Origin: Dipylidium caninum
Taxonomy: Eukaryota; Platyhelminthes; Cestoda; Cyclophyllidea; Dipylidiidae
DNA length: 64,000 bases
Direction: 5' to 3'
NCBI GenBank assembly: GCA_017562135.1
Contig: QEYB01000652.1
Coordinates: 1 to 64,000, forward strand
The notes below the pieces were generated by a model. That model made no database searches. It was not told the origin of the DNA and saw nothing but the letters and a program-made list of their open reading frames with translations. The translations under genes and the position numbers were made by a program. Of this stretch, positions 1 through 12,333 are shown in pieces (the stretch's first letter is position 1; every line of letters begins with the position of its first letter).

Positions 1-216
1 GGCCTGAAGCATGAAGATGAACAATCGCCAAAACGCCCACCAGTTGAGAAAGCTCTGAAGGACTTCTCCTTCAAGAACTGTAAAGATACTTATAAATTCA
101 AATCCCGGTCTCTTTGGCACCCCGACATAATGCCCACTCTCCCCCATTGCTTCTGGAGGCCCGCGTCCGCCCGCCTTCCGCGAGAAGAACGAAGAAGCCA
201 AAAGACTTTCGAATAG
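1..216 (+). CDS. Possible 3' end of a plus-strand exon entering the window
   Basis: Frame 1 is open from the window edge for 71 codons (HEDEQSPKRPPVEKALKDFS, FKNCKDTYKFKSRSLWHPDI) to TAG at 214-216. It is Lys/Pro-rich and not recognised. An open frame of this length can arise by chance. Confidence 0.2.
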   Translation, partial: GLKHEDEQSPKRPPVEKALKDFSFKNCKDTYKFKSRSLWHPDIMPTLPHCFWRPASARLPREERRSQKTFE

Positions 217-3200
217 CACGTAGCCCTTTCTGCTAAAAATCGGCTAAACAAGACTATACTTCCTAAAGAGAATGGACCACAAATGCGAGGACGACGTACG
301 TATCTGGACCCCTACATTCGGCATAGCTTCAGAAGGATCAGGGATAAGGCGCATTGGGACAATTTTATTTCACCGAAGAATATTCCTAAAAACCACTGTC
401 CATCTTGTCGTGGTGCATGAGATGATGTTGCCCACCATGCGTCGTCAAGTGCCGTGTAATTTTCTTCCTTTTCAAAGACAATGATTCTCAAAAAACTGGT
501 TATAATGTTCAACTTCTCCTATTTCTAATAGCGATTCCATTCGTACCCATTTGAGTGCTTGTTTTCTAGACATCTACAAGGACAAGGCCTTTTTCGACAC
601 GTTTCAGTACAACCGTTTCAGTGCTCGAAAATTTCTGATCTGGTATCTGGGTCCAGTGTCAACAAAGTCCATTGGTTTACGATTCATCGATAACACCTTT
701 TGGTATCAAAAAACTCCATTCTGGCAATTTGAGTAATCGTCGAGGCGTTCAAGAGGAAGACCACCCGGACCACGTCGACGAGATGACGGCAATTGAGGTC
801 GACTGTGGAAACCGTTCGACACACGGGAAAACTGTTCGTGAACTTTGTTATAGACTAAATAGGCACTAGACATCTATGGGGCTAGAGCATCTTTTCGTTA
901 CACTTTCCGAGAGCTGTACCGGGTTAGTTGCGGTGACTGAGACAAGAGTCATAAAAGTCTTCTGTTTCGTGGGCAGCAAATTATTGAAGTTTGAGATCGT
1001 TATGAAAATAAGCGTTTTTGTTAAGTTCTATGTTCAGACCGGCTTAGAGGAAACAATTGTCACGTCCATCGAACCATGTTGATGCGAGGAGGAGGGAGGA
1101 GGAGCAGCGAGGATGGACGATGTCGAGTCGCTCCACACACCCACACTCTCGTCGTGACACCAACGAACCGGACTGAGTGGTGGAGCCTCGCAAGCGTTGC
1201 CGACCCGCTCAAAGTATTCATAAGCATTCACCCAAGGACGTCTCCATCAATTGTCAGAACTGTTTTTTGTTTGTCCATCATTTCTGGCATGTTCCCTGTC
1301 CCTTGGCGTCTTTCAACCTTACCAACCAATCAAATCGGAGAAGTGCGACCGCCAATTCTGGCTACAACAGCACAGAAAACACGGGCACACCAACCGCAAA
1401 GCCGGTCTTTCTCACCCTGTCTGAGGGAGATGCTCTTCTGCTAGATGCCCCGAAGAGACAGAAATGTCGCTGAATATGGAAATAGACTGCTCAAACCTTC
1501 TGCCAAATTTCCCACTTTTTTTCAACTTGCCCTAAAGTGGCGTTGCTTTTGCGGCGAAGCAATTCACTTGGCTGCGCAGAATAGCCAAAACGGAGGCCGC
1601 TCAAGTAGGCTTACTCTCTCTCTCTCTCTCTCTCACTTTTTCCCTCTCTACCTCTCCACAACGGTGCGCACTTCTCCACCTTCCCCCTCATGCCTTCTCG
1701 GAGAGGCCATCAGGGCCAATTCCGAGCTGTTGCGCCCTTTTACTACCCAGTCACCTCTGACAATCAGCAATGGGCAGCTCATACTTAATTATTCGAAGCA
1801 CTCGGTGGCCGACTCCTCCCTCCCGACCGACTCTCCTTCATTCGCACCGACATTTGGCGGCCCACACCCGCCCCACTCCGATCCGATTCCGCTCCGCTCC
1901 GCTCGGCTCGCCCCCCCCCGGCCAAACCGTCCGCGGTTTTCCCCAGGCGAAGTGGGACGACGATGGAGTGCCAAATGCACACGACCGTATCCGCCTGTGA
2001 CTGAAGAAGCACTCCAACTACCTCGCGCTCTCGAGACGCTAAGCCTTTCCACTTCGCATCGACGGCGAGCAACTTCACGTCGTTTCCTCTGAATGCGAGG
2101 AATTTCTCCCTACTTGTACGTGCGTTTGTGTGAGTAGTGGTGTAATTATTAGTCCAGACATGGCAAGCAAAAACAAGTGGAGGAGAGGAGACGAAAGCAG
2201 CCTGGGATGTAAAAAAACCTCTTTTGTCGGCAATTTCTCCCGGCAACTTGGCAGCGGGTGCAATGGGAGGCGTGAAAAGTGGAGGGGAAAAGGAGGACGT
2301 CTTCTTTCTTTAGTTTCGCCTCGTCCCCGCTTCCCACTGGGTGAATTCCCCGGCATGTTGCGGGGAAGGCGGGGGGAGGGCGGGGGCGTTACGTTGGCCA
2401 CGGACGCCCTTCGATGCATGGAAAGCAACGGAGCATGGTGAAACTCAGTGAATTCGCCACCTCGCTCGCCCCTCCCGCGAGCAGTGGACTCGTGTAACTC
2501 TCTACGCGTGGAAGCATTCCTCCTCGGCCTCGGACGCGCCGGATCAATAGTTTTGGCCTCTCCGTCCTCGCAGAATCGTCTGCTCCTCCACGTGGGCACA
2601 AGTCTTACTCGACGCCCTGTCGGTGCGACGATTTCTGGGGAAATTGTGCTTTTCCCATTCCTCCTCCTTCTTCTCCCTTGGAGCTGTCGCACATCCGAAA
2701 TCCACCATCCTCGCAGGCAAAAGGGATCGGGTGTCGAGGGCATCGGCAGGGCGATCGTTGTCCTCGTTGCTCCTCTCCGGCCGCCAGGTCTCCCACCTCT
2801 AAAGCCCCCATTGCCACGTCAACCGCCTAACAACTGGTCGGGGTGAGGGACAGAGGGTGAAGCGAGAGAGAGGAGGGAGGGCGACGAGGGTTGCTCGTTT
2901 AGGAGAGGCGAAGCGAGGAAGGGGCAGGATGGAAGTGTATGTCCATCCACCACCCAGTGTCATTTTCAACTCCGGTTCGCGTGGTCACCGCGTAGACAGT
3001 TTGTGTTGAAGTCTTGTCGACACTCCACTCGGCGGAGGTGGAGGTCGCGACGTTAGATTACCAAATATGCGCTCTCAGTTGCCCTCCAAATATGACTATT
3101 TCGTCGCGCTCGGCCTCCTGCGCCTGCTCCGCCTCCCCGCCCCGCCCCGCCCCGCCCCGCCCCCGCCACGGGTTTTCTTCACTCACCTCGATTTATTTTG

Positions 3201-6200
3201 AACTTCGTGGACAGGAGGCTGCGCGGGAGGGAGGCAGGAGTCCTCACCTCGGGTGACAGCCACCCTCCGACATTGTCGACTGAAGGGCCAAGAGGGGCAT
3301 TGTTTGCTGCACGAAGGCCGTACGGGAGGCGGGAGGCGGGAGGCGTGTTAATTCACGATGGAGGCCTCGCGCTCCCCCAATCCCTTCAACTTGCACATTT
3401 CTGCCGTCTACGGGTGAACTTGCGACGCGATATCAGGGCTTGCCCTCCGCCGAGGAACTTGACGCCTTTCGTAAAGGCATCTCGCCCTCTCGCACTGAGG
3501 TCCAGCTCACCCGCGGTAGCCGTGCAGCCTTCGACACCGCTGTTTAAAGGCTCCTTCCTCCCCGAATTGACTTTCCTCCTCCCGACTGCGAGTTGCATGA
3601 GTGTGGGGCCGCCGTATTATGCACCACACTCAGACAGACACCACCACGATCGCAGGGAGGGGAATGACGGTGAGAGCGGAGGATTGAGACGAACACCCCA
3701 TCTGCCTTGTTCTAATGCAGGCAAGCTGAACTAACGGCGCTTACTCTCCCAGTCTGTGAGCCAAACACCCGCCGCCTCGTCGACCGAGAGCAGGTTGAAG
3801 GCGGAGGCCCTCGGCGTGGAAAGGGTTGTCCGCAGATGGGACCTGCTCCAGGCGGCACCTTGCTCCAAGTCATCGCTCACTTTGACGAGTTGTTGAACGC
3901 ACTCGTTTGAATCGGTCGTTGAATTGGTTGGGTGAAAGTCCACAAGTGCAGAATTCCCTTCATGAATGCTCACCAGACAGACAGCTTTTAAGCCTTTTCG
4001 GCTGCCATCTGCTTTCGACGTCGTCTGGGCTGGCTCATCCTCATCCTCATCCTCCTCCACGACCCGACCCTCCTTCGATTAACCTGTTCTAAGTTGCCCC
4101 CTTTTCGCCGACAGCGATTTGTTTCCCAATGCAACGAATCGCCGATGCTACTGCACTGCACACATGACTTTCCTCAAGCTGGTGAGGGGGAGGAGTAGGA
4201 ATCCCCAACGGAGTTGCTTTGACATGGCCGAGCTTCTCAAGCGCAACACCACGTGTTGTGCCCCGACGATCTGAATCGACGACGCCTCGACTGACGTGGA
4301 CCTCTGTGAATTAAGGGGACTGCAGACGGACTCAACGCACGAGTTGTCGACCTCCACACCAAACCAGATCATTTAACTGAAAGTGTCCGGCGGACTGCCA
4401 AACGTGGTCGTGGAAAAAGCCCTAGTTCGCTGGAAAAAGCAGACATGGCGACACCAACGTCCCAACTAAGACGCAACGGGTTGGGTGAACAAGTTTTAAG
4501 GAAAGAGTGGCCCCCTCAGCGCTTGGTTTAAACGGATTATTTAAATGAGCATTTTGGCAAACATGAAAAAACCACCTCCGATGTGGATTACTCACTGACA
4601 GATAATTCTCCTCAGCTACGATGGCTCGAACTCTGTTGATGCCCCGTGGCACAGGATTTTTTCCCTTCAACACTGCCGTGTAAATCCCTGAACTGACACG
4701 ACGTTGTCAAACGTCGACGTTGCTTTCCCGGGAGGACACACTGGCTCCTCTTTACTGGTAAAGTCCACCTTTTGTGCACACGTCGAAGTCAGGGGGATCG
4801 GGCCACGTCGCGCCCCACATTTTCCGACTTCGACTTCGACTCCGACTCCGACTCCGACTCCGCCTGCCACCTTTTCCAAAGACGCGGGGCAACCTTGTGA
4901 ACTGAGTCTTGCGGCAAATCGATACAGTGGCCCAGTTAGGGACCACGAACTGCCGACACTATGACCTGATTGGACGCGTGTAGCCCCACGTGTGACTCAC
5001 ACGCGCAGCGTTGGCCTCAACACTCAACCGCACAACGCCGGTCGGCCAACAGTCTGCATGACCCAGTCGTCTCAGTCGCCTCTTCCGCAACAGGACTTGT
5101 GCTGCTGGAGCGACATTTCTTGGCTCTAACACGAAGACGCCAAACTTCTGCCCAAAGTGCTGACACTAATTCGACTTGTACGCTCCGCGACTGTCTAATC
5201 CGCGTTGAACCTTGATTTGCAGCTTGGTCCGGGCGGGGATTGAGTCGAGGTGGTTAAATGCCCCAGGAAGGTCTCTTTCCACTGCGTTGGGTAAGTAAAT
5301 GCTGCGTGAAATGTTGAACAGTCCCCTCTTCACTATCCCGTCTGGTTCAGCCATTTAGTGAGGAGTCCCCAAAGCGCCACGTGGCGGGGCATCAATTATC
5401 CTGATGCAGCACGACGTTCTTCCGATTTCCTCTTTAGTGCAGACTACGGCTCCGCCGAGTGGAGGCTGGATGACGTGTCTAAAGAGGGAGAGAGAGACCT
5501 AGATGGATGTTGGAAGGAAACCCCTGGTAGTCGAGGGCTGCTGAGCGCGTAGAAAGGGGTAGATGTGGCCAGACAGAATTCCACAGCCTCGCTTTGTGTG
5601 GCATTGTCGGTTGAAACAACCGATGCGATGGTCGAGGGTTGTGTGTTGTTCTGTTGACGGTGGCGGACGCCGTCCGTTGAGTGGGAGGAAACTCCGCCAA
5701 GGTGGAAGGTGGAAGGCGGGAGCGGGGAAGGAGGAGGGAGGAAGGGGGAGGGGGGAGGCGCTCCTCCGTAGAACGTGTAGGTCCTCCCCCCTTCTCCGGC
5801 TCGTCTGTTCTTTCGGCTTTAAAGGCTCATAGTGCCTTGGTCCTGGCTTTCCCATGCAGAGTCAAATTTGGCTCGGAGTGGAAGGACGACCTGCTTGCGG
5901 TCCAAGAGGTGCCCTTCTCCTTACGAAGTTCTAGGGTGGCTAATCCACTTTTCATCATCCCCACTCATCGTCATCAGGTTCGAGAGACTCGACTTTGTTG
6001 CGATTTGGTGGAGGAGACTTTGAATATTCCCACAACACTCCCCACTGCCCGAGTGTGCGCGGATGTGGTTTGCTGAGTTGAATGAGGCCTTTCTGCCGCC
6101 TCCGAGGAGGACAGAAGAGAATCCTATTCCTCCTCTTCCTCCGCCTCCTCCCCTAACGCGGTCTCAACAGCATCGTCGTCGACTGATGACGCTCGTCCAC

Positions 6201-6229
6201 AACGTGGCTCCTCAGACAGGTCGAAATCA
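217..6229. other. Non-coding, no gene supported
   Basis: GC-rich from about 1.1 kb, with CT, CCGCC and GGGAGGC tracts and a (TCCGAC)n stretch at 4.83-4.86 kb. Overlapping open frames occur on both strands but carry no recognisable domain or paired splice sites. Confidence 0.5.
1613..1634. repeat. (TC)n microsatellite
   Basis: Uninterrupted CT dinucleotides within GC-rich non-coding sequence. Confidence 0.8.
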
Positions 6230-6420
6230 CCACCTTCAAGTCTTCTCGAACCCACTTGGGCATGTCCTCTCGCAAAAAGGGCCCCTTCAGCGAACCAGAC
6301 TTTGAGCAAACTTCTCCCTGCCTCCGTGGCGTCTCCGCCCGCCGAAATTCGTGTAAAGGTGTAGTGGGCCAAGGGAGCTTTACCATCAGCCAACGTGATC
6401 CACTTCACTTGACCCCAGTT

Positions 6421-6467
6421 GCCACGTCACGTAATGTCACGTCACATCACGTCACGTCACGTCAATG
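6421..6467. repeat. Short (CGTCA)n pentanucleotide array, left arm
   Basis: About eight imperfect copies of CGTCA (TGACG on the other strand). Each junction resembles a CRE/bZIP half-site. Confidence 0.7.
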
Positions 6468-7294
6468 TGTACACTGTGAAAGATACAAGTGGAGAGTGAA
6501 AACGAGTGCCCCAGTAAACATGTGTGTGCTACGTGTTGCAAAAAGAGTGTTGTCGCAGTGGGTGGAGGGCAGGGGAGGGGAGGGGAGGAGAGGAGAGGGA
6601 GAGGGAGCATTTTCCTCCCTGATTTGAGTTGCAGCATCGGAAGGAGGCATGTGGGGTAAAGTGCGGTGCGCGTTGATTATGAGGTTGTCAGCGCGCAGCA
6701 TTGCCACTGCAAGGTTACCAGTGCCCACGATAATTTGGCATGTGAATGGGTACACAATGAAAGACACGAGAGGAGAGTCCAAGAGGCGGCGAGTAATATG
6801 GGCCCTGTGTGAAAAGGTGATGTGAGAAGAAGGGGCGCAATTTGGCCGTGCACCTTTTGTTTGAGTTGGGTGCCAGTTGTGACTGCGACGATGGAGTGCG
6901 GAAGGTGGGAGAGTCAGGCCCGCGAAGGCGAAAGAAGCGCGGTGATTGAGGCGGTGTCGAGGTCTAGGGAGGGGGAAACGAAACCCGGACTGGGGAAGCA
7001 GCTCAGCAACAGCAGCAGTGGCCGATCATTGCAAAAGCGTCCACCACCACCACCGCCACCACCTCCTCTCCCCATCCCTCGCCCATCTCCCATCGCCCCA
7101 GGCCGACGCAACCCAACCCAACACAACCCAAACCAAGGCAGCTCAGGCCAGGCTAGAGCAGGCCAGGCCAAACATCCGCATTCCCCAGCCATTGGAAGAG
7201 TCGGAGAGGTTGAAAGCAAGCAATTTTATTGGCCGTCGACTTGGAACCTGCGTGTCGTTAGCACACGCGAAGTGAAGGGAAAGGAAGCACGAGC

Positions 7295-7441
7295 TCACGT
7301 GAGCTTCTCTAACGACTGATGATTTGCTTTATCATTCTTTATATTCACACTTCGTGAGGTATTTGAGCACCGATCTTGCGTCCAGGCCTCCTGAAGCACC
7401 ATGAGGACGACGAAGAAGACGAGAAGACCGAGGGGCTGCAT
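7295..7441 (-). CDS. Small secreted-peptide ORF, left arm copy
   Basis: 48 codons starting ATG at 7,439-7,441. The first 21 residues (MQPLGLLVFFVVLMVLQEAW then T) form a textbook signal peptide, followed by QDRCSNTSRSVNIKNDK and a short tail. About 57 nt upstream is a TATA-like AATAAAAGG with a short leader, so this looks like a compact intronless gene. Compared with the right-arm copy it lacks about 47 bp just after the signal peptide, changing the mature part. It may therefore be a decayed copy or a different allele of the same gene. No family recognised. Confidence 0.4.
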   Translation of the reverse strand: MQPLGLLVFFVVLMVLQEAWTQDRCSNTSRSVNIKNDKANHQSLEKLT

Positions 7442-7497
7442 TGTCGGGTGAGTGGCGCTGTGAGACTGGCACCTCCCGCCCGCCCGCCCGCCCGCCG

Positions 7498-7506
7498 CCT
7501 TTTATT
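7498..7506 (-). promoter_or_regulatory. TATA-like element of the left-arm peptide gene
   Basis: AATAAAAGG on the minus strand, preceded by a conserved GGAGCGTCGGAGTGGAG block that is also present at the same distance in the right arm. Confidence 0.4.
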
Positions 7507-7904
7507 CTCCACTCCGACGCTCCATCCGCCAACACATTGGCGCAGGAGCTGCCACTCTTGGCCTTTTTACAAATTATTTGTCACTTGAAAGGCCCGAGTA
7601 GCAAATAGTTTGCCGCTAAGACGCGCCTCTGTTTGCGCGGAAGTGGGGTGTCCATTCTTGTCCCACGGCAGTTCTTTTCCTATGCACTATCGAGTTCTCA
7701 ATGCTCTACAGGACCGATGAGGTTCTCAGAGGTGCCTTCTGGTGGTTTGGCTGCAAATAAAAGGAAAGACTTAATCCACAATGACACTTGGGGCTGACGT
7801 GTGAATCACCGTGTTGTAGTTGAATTTGCCACGTGAGAGCCAGGTAGGATGGCAGAGGTGACAGTGACTCGCGGCGACGTGGCTGACATGGCACACGCAT
7901 GGCG

Positions 7905-7972
7905 CTGGCGTGAAGTGGAGTGGAGTGAAGTGAAGTGAAGTGGACTGGAGTGGAGTGGAGGGGAGTGGAGTG
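7905..7972. repeat. AGTGG/AGTGA pentanucleotide array, left arm
   Basis: Runs of GAAGT and GGAGT units. The inverted counterpart (CACTT/CACTC) lies at about 11,655-11,715 in the right arm. Confidence 0.65.
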
Positions 7973-8059
7973 GCCTCGCGCCCTGCAACCACCCTTCCGG
8001 CCTCAGTCCTCCGCTCCGCGCTGCTCCCTCGACTTTCGGGCAGAGGGGCCGGGAGTTGG

Positions 8060-8150
8060 AGGAGGCGAGTCGGGAGACGAGAGTCGGACGACAACATGTG
8101 CCCCGAGTGGCGTGAATTGCAGTCCCCTTTGTCCTCGGGAGAGGTTGGAG
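8060..8150. repeat. Dispersed repeat, copy inside the left-arm-specific segment
   Basis: About 85 bp sharing CCCCGAGTGGC.TGAATTGCAG and CCCCTTTGTCCTCGG with the reverse complement of 18,640-18,730. Confidence 0.6.
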
Positions 8151-9040
8151 CGTCTCCGCTCAGCCACCCGTCCCACCCGCATTTTCCCAATCTCCACTCC
8201 ACCAAACATCGCGCAGAAAAGGAGAGGAGGTGAGGATAGAGGAGAATGTCCTGGACCGGAGGATCACATGACTGACAGCCATTTCGCCTCGCGGCGACAC
8301 TCCCTTCCGAGGTGTTCACGTCCTCCCGCCTTTTGCGCAACTCTTGAAGTTTGCCCAAAGCCACCCATCACGAGTGCGAAGGTCAACGCAAGGGGAAAGG
8401 GCGGTTTAACTCCGACAGGGGTGGGAATTAAACAGAAGGCGAGAGAATGTGCACACTCGAGGACGTGTCAGTTTCTCGCAGTGGATGGAAAAGCCCCGCG
8501 GCCAAGTCACGGATGCGCCCGCAATGCGGTCGGATGAAGGCGTGACGCCCCCAACGCCCGACGGATTACGCGGACGGGGCAGTATTGACACAAAATGGGG
8601 AAGGGAGGGTGCATAATTTCGGACAGCGGAGTTGCCCATAGAACGTGTGCGGGAGCCACGAGTGGTCGAGTTCGGTACGCCCTTTGTCCTGTCGAAAGTG
8701 GCCAAAGGGCCGGGTGTTTAGCCACGCTAAGCCATTGTAAAAATGTCAGCGCCACTACTACTCACGAGGATGCCGCACACACGAGTAGTATCTCTCTCCG
8801 CCACTCCCCTACACCCTTTCGACAAAGCTTTGCCAGGAACTCCCACGCTGGTCGGTGGAAACTCCCGGCCCGCACCCGCACCCGCCCCCCACACACATGC
8901 ACACGCGACAGACAAAATTGTGGCCTCCGTTTGAAGAAAAGCAATTATCACCCTTCCCATCGTGAGGGAGTTCCCCGAATGCGCCCCGCACAGCACAGCC
9001 TTCGGTTCTTTCTCCAACTTTTTTACTACCGCCTGCTTAT

Positions 9041-11339
9041 GAGCGATGAGTGTGGGTGGCACTCCCGTTTGGCCACATCGGGGCAGACGACAATTTAGTG
9101 AAAATTCTGTGTGAAGAGGCACTTGCCAGGCGGCGCCCTCGGGACCGAACCGCCTTCCACTCTCCACGATGGCGCGCACGACGAAGCAGTGGGAGGCGAT
9201 TGACGGCTGCACGTTGACAATAGCCGCTCCGCCTTCAGCTTGCTCGACACGACTTTGCGGGCGGGCTCTCACACGAGAGCCCATTCGTCCTCCTCTCTCT
9301 CCCTCCATTGCCCAGGCCTCGAGTGACCACTCGCCTGTTACCCTCTTCCTCTTATTTTACATCCCAGGTTGGTAAAAATGCTGATTGGCCGTGATGGTAA
9401 TATTCGCCATTTGCTGGCTCCCCTACCAACTCTTCTTCCTACGTTGCACGCACCCGATCGACCAGGAGAATCCCAGTCTCCCCGTCATCTTCATCTGCTG
9501 TTATGGCCTTGCAAATGAGCAACAGTGTCTACAACCCTGTCGTTACTGCATTCATTGATCGCAGGTGCGTTCCCCTGCTCCCTTATTTCGCCTCCTTCCT
9601 GACGCATTCAACCAACCGCAAAAGGTCGACCTATGAACGCCCTTTTCCTGGTGGGGAAAAAGGGAGGCGGGACGAGGGTTGACGGCGGGAGAGGACATTG
9701 TGAAGATTAAAGCTTCTCTTAGTTTGAGACTGGAAAGTGCAGAGTCTCTCGGTGGTGAGGGATTAGGCCGCCCTCTACGCTGCGCATCACCATTTCATAG
9801 AAATCATCATTTACCTCCTCCAATCATCACTGAGTCACTTGTCTCGAGCCTCATTGAGATTTTTGCTTTTTTACGCGAATGCTTCAGGCCATCCACCTCG
9901 CGAAGGAGCATTGCCAAAGTTGTTAAGATTCCACTGCTTGGGCGCTGATTGGTCGTGGCCGCGACCAATGACAGTTGAGTGCTTGGGAGAATTTTTTGAC
10001 AAGCCTCCACTGCGATTCCGCATGTTGCATAAAATACTTGGGGGGTGACAAAAGCGGGGAAAAGTGCTTCCTACCTTTTTTTATCAGTTAGGCAAACGGC
10101 CATCTTACCATTCGTCTGGCCAGATAGGGTAAAGCGGAATTGGTTTGGGCGGTAGGATGCAGAATGGTTAATTAATGTCCCAAAAGGAGAAAATTGGTCG
10201 GTCTAAGAGTATTCAATGTGTCACATGGCTAGAAGACCCGTAATAAATGGCCAGAAAGCGGCGAGACAAACTACTCAATCAGACGCCTCTGCCACCGAAA
10301 TGAAACCCACACCAAAAGCCCGACTGCAATGTGCCTCACCCAAGAGACTATTTTTATTTGAGAGGCACATGAAACCATCGCGCTATTTCCAAATGTGCGT
10401 CTGCTTTCGTGCCCATTCCTACGCAACCCAACTACGTGAGCAGAAGGTGAAGTGAGTCCGTTACCTTAGAATAAAAAAAGGGAGTGGAAGGGCTAGGACG
10501 ATCACACTCATTCATAATAGCGAATTACCCCCTTTTTCCGCAGATTTAGAGACGGTTTCCTCAGTTCAATCGGGTATTGTCCCTTCGTGAAGCATTACCG
10601 CCGAAAGTGCCAACGCACACGATTCCGCGTAATTTCAGACCATCTCCTGCTCCTCCAGAGGGCCGACCACGGCGCCCTCTCAAACCAACTGGCCCTATAT
10701 ACGCGGAAAAGGGTGCCAAGGCAAAAGACCCTCACCTCTGAGACAGGGTAAGGCTCCGGGCAGACGGAAGAAAACTGTGACACGCAAAAAACACACCCTT
10801 TTAGACGTCCCACCGTCCCCTCATCTTCGCCTCCCCCCTCCCTTCTGCCCCCATCCCAACGCAGATTTCATTATGCCCCACTTAGAGGGGACTTCTTCCC
10901 ATGATGCCCTTTCCTTTGTTCTGCTCTCTTTCCTTTTTTTTTCAATGCTGTATAAAAGCGCCACGTTCACCGGCGCGTGCCGCTATCGACCGGGAGCAGG
11001 TGGCGTCATTGCTTCATCGATTTATTGGCTTCCGTTGACTGCGGTGGGTGGCGCGAGACGGGCAGAGCGGAGCGGAGCGGGGGAGAAACTACGAAACAGA
11101 CGTCGAAAGCACACCAAAAAAGTCTAATTTTCAAAATTTTTCTCATAATCAGTCGAAATAAATCCAAAAGACAACTTATTTACTGGCAGAATTACCAAGC
11201 CATTCGAAGTCCTTTTAAAATAACGTTTTCAGCCAATTCATTAATTTTTCTCCTAAAATTAATCCGTAAATATAGAAAGGTAATAAACCGTTGAATAAAA
11301 ATTGCATGAATATGAAGCCCCATGTAACCGTCGTTCAGC
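9041..11339. other. Spacer between the inverted arms
   Basis: About 2.3 kb. The first part is mixed; 11.1-11.3 kb is strongly AT-rich. A TATAAAAG box is at 10,951. No convincing exon or repeat pair was found. Confidence 0.4.
10951..10958 (+). promoter_or_regulatory. TATA-box-like element in the spacer
   Basis: TATAAAAG followed by a GC-rich stretch, as in a core promoter. No coding sequence is recognised within the next few hundred bases, so the role is unproven. Confidence 0.25.
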
Positions 11340-12175
11340 GTTATTTTGCGATAAATTTGGTGGAGAAAGAACCGAAAACTGCGCTGTGCGGGGCGCATTC
11401 GGGGGACGCCACACGATGGAAAGGATAATTGCTTTCCTTCAAACGGAGCTAACAATTTTGTTTGTTGCGTGTGTATGTGCGCGGGGCAGGAGTTGTCATC
11501 GATGCATGGCTGGGATTATTGTTCCAGGCAAGTTTTTAGTCGAAAGGGTTAGCGGAGGAAAGAGAGAGATACTACTTATGCGTGCGGCATCCTCGTGAGT
11601 AGTAAAGGCAGGGGGAAGTGAGGCGCCATTGGTGGGTTGCAGGCGCGAGGCCACTCCACTCCCTCCACTCCACTCCAGTCCACTTCACTTCACTTCACTC
11701 CACTCCACTTCACGCCACCGCCATGCGTGTGCCATGTCAGCCACGTCGCCGCGAGTCACTGTCACCTCTGCCATCTACCTGCTCTCACGTGGCAAATCAA
11801 CTACAACACGGTGATTCACACGTCAGCCCCAAGTGTTCATTGTGGATTAAGTCTTTCCTTTTATTTGCAGCCAAACCACCAGAAGGCACCTCTGAGAACC
11901 TCATCGGTCCTGTAGAGCATTGAGAACTCGATAGTGCATAGGAAAGAACTGCCGTGGGACAAGAATGACACCCACTTCCGCGCAAACAGAGGCGCGTCTT
12001 AGCGGCAACTATTTGCTACTCGGGCCTTTCAAGTGACAAATCATTTGCTAAATAAGGCCAAGAGTGCAGCTCCTGCGCCAATGTGGTTGGCGGATGGAGC
12101 GTCGGAGTGGAGAATAAAAGGCGGGGCGGGCGGGCGGGCGGGAGGTGCCAGTCTCACAGCGCCACTCACCCGACA

Positions 12176-12333
12176 ATGCAGCCCCCTCCGGTCTTTCTCG
12201 TCTTCTTTCGTTCGTCCTCATGGTGCTTCAGGAGGCCTGGACGCCGGTGGCTCAGGCAGCCGTCGAGTGCAGGAGCGAAGAGGATCTGATCAAGGTCGCG
12301 CACAAGTTCCTCAACTGCCTCCACGAACTATAA
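12176..12333 (+). pseudogene. Small secreted-peptide gene, right arm copy, frameshifted signal peptide
   Basis: Counterpart of the ORF at 7,295-7,441 in the opposite arm. The ATG at 12,176 starts the homologous leader, but five single-base insertions relative to the left arm (mostly lengthening C or T runs) put the leader out of frame. A downstream ATG at 12,220 opens 37 codons reading MVLQEAWTPVAQAAVECRSE then EDLIKVAHKFLNCLHEL and TAA at 12,331-12,333. This is a plausible two-cysteine helical mature peptide. The upstream TATA-like aataaaagg and the leader are conserved. Confidence 0.4.

Larger units (their letters stand above)
6230..9040. repeat. Left arm of large imperfect inverted duplication
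   Basis: Reads as the reverse complement of 11,340-13,560 over most of its length. Matching blocks include the TGACG array, the GAGGGGAGGGG tract, the CACCATCACC-rich stretch at 7.04 kb, the peptide gene and its promoter, the AGTGG array, and the block ending in GAAAGAACCGAA near 9.0 kb. About 750 bp at 7,990-8,740 has no counterpart in the right arm. Confidence 0.8.

Noticed and set aside
2075..2743. 222-codon minus-strand frame
   Set aside because: Arg/Pro/Ser low-complexity translation in GC-rich DNA, with frames open on the other strand too.
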